Positions 1-7,723 of a stretch of DNA of 17,608 nucleotides are shown in pieces. A program made the translations under genes and the position numbers. Within the stretch, counting starts at the first letter, position 1. Each line of letters opens with the position of its first letter. The notes under the pieces are model-generated. The model searched no databases. It saw only the letters and a program-made list of their open reading frames with translations, and was not told the origin of the DNA. The stretch comes from UBA1738 sp045580145 (GTDB lineage: Bacteria; Bacillota; Clostridia; UBA1381): the NCBI GenBank assembly GCA_045580145.1, contig JAZNNI010000091.1:1-17608 (forward strand), written 5' to 3'.

Positions 1-102
1 GCAGTTTTAGGCGATGATAAGGTAAAAGCACTTCTTGACGGAAAGACTGTTGTTAAGGTAATATGTGTTCCGGGCAAGCTTGTGAATATCGTTGTAAAAT
101 AA
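1..102 (+). CDS. leuS: Leucyl-tRNA synthetase, C-terminal end (partial)
   Basis: The first 33 codons in frame 1 run from the window edge to a TAA at 100-102. They end in VPGKLVNIVVK, preceded by a VVKVI strand. This is the typical C-terminal tail of bacterial leucyl-tRNA synthetase, where a small C-terminal domain contacts the tRNA elbow and ends in a V-P-G-K-L-(V/L)-N motif. The enzyme charges tRNA-Leu in the cytoplasm. Only the tail is visible, so catalytic and editing domains cannot be checked. The identification rests on this short motif alone. Confidence 0.8.
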   Translation, partial: AVLGDDKVKALLDGKTVVKVICVPGKLVNIVVK

Positions 103-111
103 GAATTTTAT

Positions 112-142
112 AGGGTGGGCTTAAAAGTATTAAGCCTACCCT
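112..142 (+). promoter_or_regulatory. Inverted repeat/hairpin between leuS and htpG
   Basis: Arms at 112-124 and 130-142 pair over 13 positions with one G-U wobble around a 5-base loop (AAGTA). The sequence after the stem is GAATTTATATG, so there is no proper T-tract and this is at best a weak terminator for leuS. The repeat ends 13 bases before the htpG ribosome binding site, so it could also be an operator or an mRNA structure. It is not a CIRCE element: neither the TTAGCACTC arms nor the 9-base spacer is present. Confidence 0.5.
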
Positions 143-169
143 GAATTTATATGAAAAGAGGTAAAGTTT

Positions 170-2011
170 ATGGCACAAGGTAATATTTCAGTTAATTCGG
201 AAAATATTTTTCCTGTAATTAAAAAATGGCTCTATTCCGACAAGGATATTTTTCTCCGTGAGCTTGTTTCAAATGCGTGCGACGCAATAACAAAGCTCAA
301 AAAACTGTCGGGAATAGGAGAGGTGGCAGTTCCTGCTGACGAAAAATATCGCATTGACGTTGTTGTCGACAAGGAAAATAAGAAGCTCATTATTGAAGAC
401 AACGGTATCGGTATGACAAAGGAAGAAGTTGAAAAGTACATCACAGACATCGCATTTTCAGGTGCGACCGACTTTTTGGAAAAGTATAAGGACGAGGAAG
501 ATAAGGGAACACAGATTATCGGTCATTTTGGACTTGGTTTCTATTCTGCATTTATGCCGAGCGAGAGGGTTGAGATTGAAACGCTTTCGTATAAGGACGG
601 CGAGACGGCTATTAAATGGTCTTGTGATGGCGGAATGACATATGAAATTGACGAGTGCGAAAAAGCATCAAGAGGTACAAAAATTACTCTAACAATAGCC
701 GAGGACTCAAAGGAGTTTTTGGAGGAATACACAGTTCGCTCGGTGCTTTCAAAATACTGCTCATTCATTCCTGTTGAAATTTATGTGACAGTAGCGGGAC
801 TTGAGGAAAAGAAAGATGCTGACGGAAACGTAATTCCTGAAAAGCCTATTAATGACACCACTCCGCTTTGGATGAAGCTGCCTAAGGATTGCACAGACGA
901 GGAATATAAGGCATTTTACACCAAGGTGTTTATGGATTTTTCCGAGCCGCTTTTCTGGATTCATTTAAATGTTGACTTCCCGTTCAACCTAAAGGGAATA
1001 CTCTATTTTCCAAAAATAAACCACGAATTTGCCGCAAACGAGGGTCAGATTAAGCTGTTTAATAATCAAGTGTTTGTTGCAGATAACGTAAAAGAGGTAA
1101 TTCCTGAATTTTTAATGCTCCTAAAAGGTGTTATCGACTGCCCTGACCTGCCGCTTAACGTATCAAGAAGCTTTTTGCAGAATGACGGATACGTTAAAAA
1201 GATTTCTTCGCATATCACCAAAAAGGTTGCGGATAAGCTAAAGGAAATCTACACAAAACAGCGTGAGGACTATAACAGATATTGGGAAGATATTAATGTT
1301 TTCATCAAATACGGGTGTATGCGAGATGAAAAGTTCTATGAAAAGGTTAAGGACTATGTAATCTATAAGGACTTAGACGGAAAGTACCTTACACTTTCAG
1401 AGTATCTTGAGGGCAAGGAAAACAAGGACATTTACTATGTTTCGGACGAAAATATGCAGTCTCAGTATATCGGGATGTTTAAAGAGCAAGGCTTAAATGC
1501 TGTGATATTGCCTGCTATGATGGACACTCATTTTATTTCCTTTATCGAAATGAAGGAAGAGGGTGTTAAATTTAAGAGAATTGACTCAAGTATTTCTGAA
1601 AACACCAAGGAAAATGCGGAAGCTGACGAAGAATTGAATAAAAGACTTATTGAGGCATTTAAGACGGAAATCGGTGATGAAACCTTGAAAATTGAAGTAC
1701 AGTCTCTTAAAAATGCAGAGACTTCAGCAGTAATTCTTTTATCTGAGGAGTCTCGCAGAATGCAGGAGATGTACCGCTCTTACGGTCAGCAGTTTGCGGG
1801 TATGAGTGAGATGTTTAAAGATGAGCTGACACTTGTTTTAAATGCGGAAAACCCGCTTATTAAAAAGGTGGACGGGCTTTCTGGTGAGGACAGAAAAATG
1901 GTTTGTGAGCATATCTATGACCTTGCAATGATTTCTCATAAGCCGCTTTCGCCAGAGCGAATGTCAGAATTTATAAAGAGAAGTAATAAACTGATAGAAA
2001 AAGCGCTGTAA
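170..2011 (+). CDS. htpG: Molecular chaperone HtpG (bacterial Hsp90)
   Basis: Cytosolic ATP-dependent chaperone that works as a homodimer on late folding intermediates. The 613 residues match the family (about 610-630). The N-terminal GHKL ATPase domain shows LRELVSNACDA (residues 29-39, with the ATP/Mg Glu31 and Asn35), DNGIGM (77-82) and the lid glycine motif GHFGLGFYSAF (118-128). The middle domain carries LNVSRSFLQND with Arg333, the expected ATP gamma-phosphate contact. The last roughly 120 residues fit the dimerisation domain. The ATG at 170 follows an AAGAGG site (156-161). The SRSFLQND form of the middle-domain motif is, from memory, common in anaerobic Clostridia and Bacteroidetes. 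The gene stands alone between leuS and a terminator. I see no CIRCE or CtsR site upstream. Confidence 0.97.
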   Translation: MAQGNISVNSENIFPVIKKWLYSDKDIFLRELVSNACDAITKLKKLSGIGEVAVPADEKYRIDVVVDKENKKLIIEDNGIGMTKEEVEKYITDIAFSGATDFLEKYKDEEDKGTQIIGHFGLGFYSAFMPSERVEIETLSYKDGETAIKWSCDGGMTYEIDECEKASRGTKITLTIAEDSKEFLEEYTVRSVLSKYCSFIPVEIYVTVAGLEEKKDADGNVIPEKPINDTTPLWMKLPKDCTDEEYKAFYTKVFMDFSEPLFWIHLNVDFPFNLKGILYFPKINHEFAANEGQIKLFNNQVFVADNVKEVIPEFLMLLKGVIDCPDLPLNVSRSFLQNDGYVKKISSHITKKVADKLKEIYTKQREDYNRYWEDINVFIKYGCMRDEKFYEKVKDYVIYKDLDGKYLTLSEYLEGKENKDIYYVSDENMQSQYIGMFKEQGLNAVILPAMMDTHFISFIEMKEEGVKFKRIDSSISENTKENAEADEELNKRLIEAFKTEIGDETLKIEVQSLKNAETSAVILLSEESRRMQEMYRSYGQQFAGMSEMFKDELTLVLNAENPLIKKVDGLSGEDRKMVCEHIYDLAMISHKPLSPERMSEFIKRSNKLIEKAL

Positions 2012-2017
2012 TAATCG

Positions 2018-2053
2018 AAAACTGCTGTGGAGTTTAATCCGCAGCAGTTTTTT
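2018..2053. terminator. Bidirectional terminator between htpG and the MATE gene
   Basis: Arms 2018-2030 and 2039-2051 pair over 13 bp (one G-U) around an 8-base loop. A T-run follows on the plus strand and a shorter AAAA/TTTT flank lies on the minus strand. It sits 7 bases after the htpG stop. The convergent MATE gene ends inside it: its stop codon (2034-2036) lies in the loop. It can therefore end transcription from both sides. Confidence 0.85.
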
Positions 2054-3398
2054 GCATCTTATTTAAATCTCTCAAAAATTTTATCCCAAAGGGCAGGCAG
2101 AAAAGTGAGGCGAAAAGGTCAGCTAAGGGCTGTGCCAGTTGAAGCCCGAAAATGCCAAGCTTTAAAGGTAAAAATGATATTAATGGTATAAAGAAAATAC
2201 CTTGTCTTGCGCAGGATAAAATCGTGGCGGTCCAGGATTTGCCTACAGTCTGATATGTCATATTAGCGACTGTGCTTATTGGTATAAGCGGAAGTGCAAG
2301 GCATTGAAGCCTGAGGGCAAGCCTGCCTATTTCAAGAACGGCCGCGTCATCTTTGGTAAATCGAGCCATAAGGCCGTCTGAAAAGATGAAAACAGGAGCA
2401 CCGACTAACAGCATAGCTATGCCGCCAAAAAGTAAAGTATAAAGAACTGCCTTTTTAACACGGTCATATTTTTTTGCGCCGAAATTAAATCCCGCAACAG
2501 GCTGGAAGCCTTGTCCAATCCCGATTAAAACTGCAAAAATCAGCATAAAAATTTTGCCGACAATACTCATAGCTGCAACCGCTGCATCGCCGTAAATTCT
2601 TGCATTTCTATTTAATATCATTGTTGCGATGCTTGCAAGACCTTGCCTTGAAAGAGAGGGAAGTCCTGTCTTTAGGATTGTAAGATATAGAATTGGAGAG
2701 CGGGATATTTTTGTAAATTTGAGCTTTGCAAGACTTTTTTTTCTAAGGCAACAAATGAGCAGAATTACAAAGCTGATACATTGTGAAATTAAAGTTGCTA
2801 AAGCTGCACCGGCAGTCCCCATATCAAAGGTGAATATGAAAATTGGGTCAAGTGCGATATTTAAGATTCCGCCCGACGCAATTCCAACCATTGCATATTT
2901 TGCGCTTCCCTGCGAACGCAGCAGGTTGTTTAAAATAAAAGAGCCAATCATAACGGGTGCGCCCAAAACAATGTATCTGGCGTAGCTTATCGCATAGGGC
3001 AGAATAGTCTCAGTTGCACCGAATAAAAGCATAAGGTCTTCAATTTTAAAAATGGAGATAAGTGCTAAAAGAGTTCCGAGAAAAAGTCCTAAAAATAATG
3101 CGCTTGACGAAGCCACAGTTGCCTCATCTTCCTTTTTTTCGCCCAAAAGCCGCGAAATAAGGCTTCCTGTTCCCATTCCTATAGTAAAGCCGACAGCCTG
3201 AATGATTGCCATAAGCGAAAATACAACACCGACTGCGCCCGACGCACTTGTGCCGAGTTTTGACACAAAATATGTGTCTGCCATATTGTAAATAGAGGTT
3301 ACAAGCATACTTATAACCGTCGGTACAGAAAGAGTCAAAATGAGCTTGGGAATATTCTCTTCAAGCATCTTTTTTAAATGTGTATCCTCGTTCTTCAT
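2034..3398 (-). CDS. MATE family efflux transporter
   Basis: Inner-membrane multidrug/toxin extrusion protein, expected to export cationic or aromatic compounds against a Na+ or H+ gradient. The 454 residues match the family and hydropathy suggests 12 membrane helices in two similar halves. The start region (LILTLSVPTVISMLVTSIYN, then MADTYFVSKLG) is the typical MATE first helix and loop. The second half repeats the pattern with GLPSLSRQGLAS and GQGFQPVAGFNFGAKKYDR, the well-conserved G-Q-G-x-Q-P-v-x-G-x-N-(F/Y)-G motif. The ATG at 3396-3398 follows AAGGAGT (3404-3410), which overlaps the stop of the upstream DUF5662 gene, so the two are translationally close. The substrate cannot be read from sequence. 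It is the last gene of a three-gene minus-strand unit. Confidence 0.93.
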   Translation of the reverse strand: MKNEDTHLKKMLEENIPKLILTLSVPTVISMLVTSIYNMADTYFVSKLGTSASGAVGVVFSLMAIIQAVGFTIGMGTGSLISRLLGEKKEDEATVASSSALFLGLFLGTLLALISIFKIEDLMLLFGATETILPYAISYARYIVLGAPVMIGSFILNNLLRSQGSAKYAMVGIASGGILNIALDPIFIFTFDMGTAGAALATLISQCISFVILLICCLRKKSLAKLKFTKISRSPILYLTILKTGLPSLSRQGLASIATMILNRNARIYGDAAVAAMSIVGKIFMLIFAVLIGIGQGFQPVAGFNFGAKKYDRVKKAVLYTLLFGGIAMLLVGAPVFIFSDGLMARFTKDDAAVLEIGRLALRLQCLALPLIPISTVANMTYQTVGKSWTATILSCARQGIFFIPLISFLPLKLGIFGLQLAQPLADLFASLFCLPFGIKFLRDLNKMQKTAAD

Positions 3399-3408
3399 AG
3401 GTAACTCC

Positions 3409-3933
3409 TTAATATTCTTTTAAGTTTTTTAAATATCTGAATGTTTTTTCCTCGCCATCTTCGTTTAACATAATAAGTAATTTTTCCAATAAATCCGAAG
3501 TATCTTGGTGAATTATTCTGCGTTCTTTTCCAAGATTAAAATATTCAAGTGGGTGAGAATCTTTATAATTTTTACCCTGATAAATTTTGCTTGCGGCAAC
3601 TCTGTCGCAAAACATTTCCTTTACGTAGCGAAGAGGCATTTTAACCGGACCGACTCTTTTTGTTACAGGGCTATAGTCTCCCCAGTACTCGAAATGATGC
3701 TTGTTTCTGCCTTTGTGGTGCATCCAGGCGGCAGAATAGCCGTTAGCCTGCCTTTCCATATCATTCGGACTTCTGTCACCTTGAAAATATTTTGCTCCCG
3801 ATATGAATTCGGCGGGGGAATATTTTGATAAATCGTGAAGGAGCCCCTGCCAGAATATTCCTGCACGGAAGCAATTTTTTATAACCTCGTGTCTGTGGCG
3901 GGTTATCGTCTTAAAATGTCCCCATACGTTCAT
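3409..3933 (-). CDS. DUF5662 family protein, HD-hydrolase-like residue pattern
   Basis: 174-residue cytoplasmic protein without signal peptide or membrane helix, rich in His and aromatic residues. I recognise it as DUF5662 from the N-terminal HFKTITRHRHEV and the GLLHDLSKYSPAEF segment. The function is not established. Visible candidate metal ligands are His13/His15, His33-Asp34 (in LLHDLSKYS), His72-His73, His79-His80 and Asp110 (in MFCDRVAASK). This order resembles H...HD...H...H...D of HD-domain phosphohydrolases, but that link is my inference. The ATG at 3933 overlaps the stop of the DUF1653 gene by four bases (ATGA) and has a GGAGG site seven bases upstream. Ten bases separate its stop from the MATE start, so all three genes form one operon. 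Confidence 0.85.
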   Translation of the reverse strand: MNVWGHFKTITRHRHEVIKNCFRAGIFWQGLLHDLSKYSPAEFISGAKYFQGDRSPNDMERQANGYSAAWMHHKGRNKHHFEYWGDYSPVTKRVGPVKMPLRYVKEMFCDRVAASKIYQGKNYKDSHPLEYFNLGKERRIIHQDTSDLLEKLLIMLNEDGEEKTFRYLKNLKEY

Positions 3934-4157
3934 AGTATATCCTCCGTTTTTTCGCCGATATATGTAAATCTTTTAAAAGTTTTTCCGTCTTTCTCAATTT
4001 CCTCATCCCACATAGAAAGAGGACGTACCCATAGAGCTTTTTCACCGTAGCAGGCTCTGTAAATAGCCATATCCTCAAGTGTTTCGCTGTTTTTCGCAAT
4101 ATCTAAAAGCTCGTAAATATTCCCTTTAAAATGTCTGTAAAATCCTTTTTTTAACAT
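3930..4157 (-). CDS. DUF1653 domain-containing protein (small)
   Basis: 75-residue soluble protein consisting of one DUF1653 domain. Diagnostic segments are YRHFKGNIYELLDIAKNSET, YRACYGEKALWVRPLSMW and a closing KRFTYIG. The family is widespread and short, with no established biochemical role; it may be a nucleic-acid or ligand-binding beta fold, which I cannot show. Start choice: the longer frame begins at a GTG (4176-4178), but that lies at the predicted transcription start (-10 at 4188-4193). AAGGAG, nine bases before the ATG at 4155-4157, is inside the extension and is clearly the ribosome binding site. The gene therefore starts at 4157. It is the first gene of the unit with DUF5662 and MATE, joined by an ATGA overlap. 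Confidence 0.88.
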   Translation of the reverse strand: MLKKGFYRHFKGNIYELLDIAKNSETLEDMAIYRACYGEKALWVRPLSMWDEEIEKDGKTFKRFTYIGEKTEDIL

Positions 4158-4187
4158 AAAAAAGCACTCCTTTGTCACTATTATTTC

Positions 4188-4216
4188 AGTATATCACCAA
4201 AATATCCTTTTTTCAA
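4188..4216 (-). promoter_or_regulatory. Sigma-A promoter for the DUF1653-DUF5662-MATE operon
   Basis: On the minus strand there is TTGAAA (4216-4211), a 17-base spacer and TATACT (4193-4188). Transcription should start near 4181, giving a leader of about 24 bases before the ATG at 4157. This placement excludes the upstream GTG as a translation start. Confidence 0.8.
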
Positions 4217-4226
4217 GACGTTATCT

Positions 4227-4255
4227 TTGACAAATGGCATATTTTTGTGTATAAT
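4227..4255 (+). promoter_or_regulatory. Consensus sigma-A promoter for the DUF512-der-plsY-gpsA-mntP operon
   Basis: TTGACA (4227-4232), a 17-base spacer and TATAAT (4250-4255) match the consensus exactly. The expected start is near 4262, about 50 bases before the DUF512 ATG. Its -35 box lies only 10 bp from the -35 box of the divergent minus-strand promoter. Confidence 0.88.
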
Positions 4256-4313
4256 GAATATGTATGAAATTTTTTTGGAAATATTAGTTATAAACATATT
4301 AAGGAAGGGTATT

Positions 4314-5636
4314 ATGCACAAGGAAGACAGGACAATTTTATATGTAGAGCCGGGCTCTCTGGCAGAAGAAGCCGGAATTTGTGCAGGAGATACTCTTGTG
4401 TCAATTAACGGACAAGATTTTCACGACATTTTGGAGTATCGCTATTTGATGTCCGAGCAAGAGGTTGAGCTTGAAGTTTTAAAGGCTGACGGAAGCATTG
4501 AGATAATTACAGTCGAAAATGAATATGAGGATTTAGGGATTGAGTTCCGTGAGGGGCTTATATGTGAGGCACAATCCTGCAGGAATAAGTGCATTTTCTG
4601 TTTTATTGACCAGCTCCCACAGGGTATGCGTGAAACTGTGTATTTTAAAGATGATGATACCCGCCTGTCCTTTTTGCAGGGCAATTATGTTACACTCACA
4701 AATATGACCGACGAGGAAATTGACAGGCTGATTGCTATGCATATTTCACCGATTAATATTTCGGTGCATACAACAAATCCTGAGCTTAGGGTAGAAATGC
4801 TTAAAAACCCAAATGCCGCAAAGATTTATGATATAATGAAAAAGTTTGCGGAAAACAATATTTATATGAACTGCCAGATAGTGCTTTGCCCAGGTTACAA
4901 TGACAAGGACGAGCTTTCAAGGACGATTGAGGATATGGCAGAGCTTTATCCGTATGTCGCAAGTTGTTCGGTAGTGCCTGTCGGACTTACAAAATACCGC
5001 GAGGGACTTTGCGAGCTTAAGCCGTTTGATGCAAGGAGCTCGCTTGATACAGTTCGCCAGATTGAAGAATATCAAAAAATATTCAAAAAGGAATTTGGAA
5101 TAAATCTTATATATGCAGCAGACGAATTTTATATAAATGCAAAGCTGACTCTGCCCAAAGCCTGCGAATATGACGGATTTCCACAGATAGAAAATGGTGT
5201 TGGTCTTATCGCTTCAATGCAGGAGGAGTTTGATGCGGCGATAGAGTTGGTAAAACCAAAAAGATATAGCAGGAACATTGCAATTTGCACAGGGGAAATT
5301 TCGTATAAGTTTATATCGTCTTTAGCGGACAGGCTTATGGAAAAATGCGCAGGGCTCAAAATAAAGGTATACCCTGTGAAAAATGAGTTTTTCGGAGGCG
5401 GAGTCAATGTTTCGGGGCTTGTTACCGGAAGCGATATTATAAGGACACTTTTGGATGAGCCGAAATATGATGAGCTTTTTATTCCGGACAGTATGCTTCG
5501 TAGCGGTGAGGATATTTTCCTTGATGACATAACGCTTTTGGAACTCTCTCAAAAGCTTGATATGAAAATTACGCCTGTTTATAACGACGGCTATGTTTTT
5601 GTAGAGAAAATTTTAGACACAGAGCTTGAGTTTTAA
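4314..5636 (+). CDS. PDZ domain / DUF512 radical-SAM-like Fe-S protein
   Basis: 440-residue cytoplasmic protein of a conserved but uncharacterised family. Residues 6-65 look like a PDZ domain (LYVEPGSLAEEAGICAGDTLVSINGQ). C89-xxx-C93-xx-C96 (SCRNKCIFCF) is the radical-SAM cluster motif, after which a TIM-barrel-like region runs on with INISVHTTNPELR and NCQIVLCPGYND. The C-terminal half is DUF512, with YAADEFYI and a GGGVNVSGLVTGSDI segment. The longest frame opens at a TTG at 4227, but that codon is the -35 box. The ATG at 4314 follows AAGGAAGGG (4301-4309) and opens directly into the PDZ fold, so I use it. A 28-base gap leads to der. The same pairing with der is known in many Clostridia. 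The substrate is unknown. Confidence 0.9.
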   Translation: MHKEDRTILYVEPGSLAEEAGICAGDTLVSINGQDFHDILEYRYLMSEQEVELEVLKADGSIEIITVENEYEDLGIEFREGLICEAQSCRNKCIFCFIDQLPQGMRETVYFKDDDTRLSFLQGNYVTLTNMTDEEIDRLIAMHISPINISVHTTNPELRVEMLKNPNAAKIYDIMKKFAENNIYMNCQIVLCPGYNDKDELSRTIEDMAELYPYVASCSVVPVGLTKYREGLCELKPFDARSSLDTVRQIEEYQKIFKKEFGINLIYAADEFYINAKLTLPKACEYDGFPQIENGVGLIASMQEEFDAAIELVKPKRYSRNIAICTGEISYKFISSLADRLMEKCAGLKIKVYPVKNEFFGGGVNVSGLVTGSDIIRTLLDEPKYDELFIPDSMLRSGEDIFLDDITLLELSQKLDMKITPVYNDGYVFVEKILDTELEF

Positions 5637-5664
5637 AGAATTGTAAGAAAGGACGGAAGATTAA

Positions 5665-6990
5665 ATGAAACCTGTTGTTGCCATTGTAGGACGACCGAAT
5701 GTAGGAAAGTCCACTTTGTTTAATAAAATATCGGGGGAAAGAATAAGTATAGTTGAGGATACTCCAGGTGTTACAAGAGACAGGATTTATGCCGATGCAA
5801 GCTGGCTCGATAAATCCTTTACCCTTATTGACACAGGCGGTATAGAACCGTCTTCAAAGGACGAAATCCTGTCGCAGATGCGTCTTCAGGCTGAGCTTGC
5901 CATCGATATGGCAGATGTTGTCGTGCTTATGACAAATGTAGCCGACGGCGTAACAGCAAACGACCTTGATGTTGCGTCGATGCTTCAGAAGGCAAAAAAG
6001 AAAATTGTACTTGCAGTTAATAAGGTGGATAATATTGGTGAGCCGCCGATGGAATTTTATGAATTTTATAACCTTGGCCTTGGCGACCCAATCGCCATTT
6101 CTTCTACACACGGACTTGGAGTGGGAGACCTTTTGGATGAGATTTGCAGTCAATTCCCTGAAAATGCGGATATGAGTGAGGATGAGGATGAAATTAAAGT
6201 TGCCGTTATAGGTAAGCCGAATGCGGGAAAATCAAGCCTTATCAATCGTATTTTGGGCGAAAATCGAGTTATCGTTTCAAATATTGCCGGAACGACACGT
6301 GATGCCATCGACTCACACTTTGAGAAAAACGGAGATAAGTTCCTTTTAATCGACACAGCGGGAATGAGAAAACGTAAGAAAATTGATGAAAATGTTGAGC
6401 ATTATAGTGTGGTAAGAGCCTTGGCAGCAGTTGATAGAAGTGATGTATGCGTAATAATGTTAGATGCAAATGAGGGTGTTACCGAGCAGGATACCAAAAT
6501 TGCCGGCTATGCTCACGAGCAAGGAAAGGCGTGCATACTTGCAGTAAATAAATGGGACTCGATTGAAAAGGACGATAAAACAATGAAAGCCTTTAGAACA
6601 AGAGTTGAAGAGGGCTTTGCATATATGTCGTATGCGTCAATTATGTTTATTTCAGCAAAGACAGGGCAAAGGGTCGATAAGCTTTTAGAGGAAATAAAGC
6701 TGGTAAATGAGCAGCATAAGCGCAGAATAACGACAGGTATGCTCAACGACGTCTTAAACGAGGCTATGTCAAAGCAGCAGCCACCGTCAGACAAAGGAAA
6801 GCGCCTGAAAATATACTATGGAACGCAAAGCTCAGTCGCACCACCAACATTTGTACTGTTTTGCAATTCAAAGGACTTGTTCCATTATTCGTATTTGAGA
6901 TTTATCGAAAATCAGATTCGTGCTGCATTTGGCTTTGACGGCACACCGATACATTTTATTTTAAGAGAAAAAGGTCAGAAAGACCAGTAA
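5665..6990 (+). CDS. der: Ribosome assembly GTPase Der (EngA)
   Basis: Essential GTPase with two tandem G domains and a C-terminal KH-like domain, acting in 50S subunit maturation in the cytoplasm. The 441 residues match the family (about 435-440). The first P-loop is GRPNVGKS (9-16), with DTGG and NKVD further on. The second P-loop is GKPNAGKS (183-190), with DTAGMRKRKKI and NKWD. An acidic linker (MSEDEDEIK) joins the two domains. The KH-like domain covers roughly residues 355-441 and ends in the usual PIHFILREK. The ATG follows an AAAGGA site (about 12 bases upstream). It sits 28 bases after the DUF512 gene and 16 bases before plsY, so it is the second gene of a five-gene operon. Confidence 0.97.
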   Translation: MKPVVAIVGRPNVGKSTLFNKISGERISIVEDTPGVTRDRIYADASWLDKSFTLIDTGGIEPSSKDEILSQMRLQAELAIDMADVVVLMTNVADGVTANDLDVASMLQKAKKKIVLAVNKVDNIGEPPMEFYEFYNLGLGDPIAISSTHGLGVGDLLDEICSQFPENADMSEDEDEIKVAVIGKPNAGKSSLINRILGENRVIVSNIAGTTRDAIDSHFEKNGDKFLLIDTAGMRKRKKIDENVEHYSVVRALAAVDRSDVCVIMLDANEGVTEQDTKIAGYAHEQGKACILAVNKWDSIEKDDKTMKAFRTRVEEGFAYMSYASIMFISAKTGQRVDKLLEEIKLVNEQHKRRITTGMLNDVLNEAMSKQQPPSDKGKRLKIYYGTQSSVAPPTFVLFCNSKDLFHYSYLRFIENQIRAAFGFDGTPIHFILREKGQKDQ

Positions 6991-7006
6991 TTTAAGAGGT
7001 GAGTTT

Positions 7007-7723
7007 ATGATGTATACAGTTGCAATTTTAGTTGCGCTTGCATCCTATCTTGTGGGAAGCATCAATCCGTCTATTATACTTTCAAGGAGTATATATGGAA
7101 AAGATATACGTGAGTCGGGCTCAGGAAATGCCGGAACAACAAATATGCTCCGCACGCACGGAAAAGGGATGGCGATTACGACCTTGATATGCGACATTTT
7201 AAAGGGCGCTGTTATGGTTGTTATTGCGAGCTGGCTTGACAATATATTTTCAGAGCCATCGCCGTCATTTTCAAACTTTGAAAACACCTTCCTTTTAGGG
7301 AATCTTAAATATATAGCAGGAGTTTTCTCGGTTATAGGGCATGATTTCCCTGTATATTTTAGATTTTGTGGCGGTAAAGGCGTTGCAACAAGCCTTGGTG
7401 TAGTGCTGGCACTTGACTGGCAGGTGGGTGTAGTTATGCTTGTTGTTGCCGTTATTATTATGGCAACATCGAGATATGTGTCTTTAGGTTCAATAACGGC
7501 AGGCGGAATTTATCCTTTTGTGCTTTTTGTGTATCTACTTTCAAAAGGTGATAATATGGAGGAGAACATTACATACATAATAATGTCCTTTGTTCTTGCT
7601 CTGCTTTTGATAGGTAAGCACCATTCAAATATTAAAAAGCTTAAAAATGGTACTGAAAATAAGCTGTTTGAAAAAAAGAAAGAGGATGTAGCGGATACTG
7701 ATTTGCAGGAGGCAGAAGAATGA
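7007..7723 (+). CDS. plsY: Acyl-phosphate:glycerol-3-phosphate acyltransferase PlsY
   Basis: Membrane enzyme that transfers an acyl group from acyl-phosphate (made by PlsX) to the sn-1 position of glycerol 3-phosphate, giving lysophosphatidic acid. Several hydrophobic helices are visible. Motif 1 is ESGSGNAGTTN (36-46). Motif 2 is GHDFPVYFRFCGGKGVATS, in which Cys121 stands where Lys is most usual before GGKG. At 238 residues it is longer than the typical 195-215: an extra loop (about residues 82-95, Ser/Phe/Asn-rich) and a charged tail of about 35 residues account for the difference. The ATG at 7007 follows AAGAGGTGAG; an ATG one codon later is possible. Its stop overlaps the gpsA start (ATGA), which fits their shared pathway. 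Confidence 0.95.
   Translation: MMYTVAILVALASYLVGSINPSIILSRSIYGKDIRESGSGNAGTTNMLRTHGKGMAITTLICDILKGAVMVVIASWLDNIFSEPSPSFSNFENTFLLGNLKYIAGVFSVIGHDFPVYFRFCGGKGVATSLGVVLALDWQVGVVMLVVAVIIMATSRYVSLGSITAGGIYPFVLFVYLLSKGDNMEENITYIIMSFVLALLLIGKHHSNIKKLKNGTENKLFEKKKEDVADTDLQEAEE

Noticed and set aside
4158..4178. Seven-codon extension of the DUF1653 protein from a GTG
   Set aside because: It coincides with the predicted transcription start and contains the AAGGAG site used by the ATG at 4157.
4227..4313. N-terminal extension of the DUF512 protein from a TTG
   Set aside because: The TTG is the first half of a perfect -35 box and the frame crosses the -10, so it would not be transcribed. The ATG at 4314 has a good ribosome binding site.
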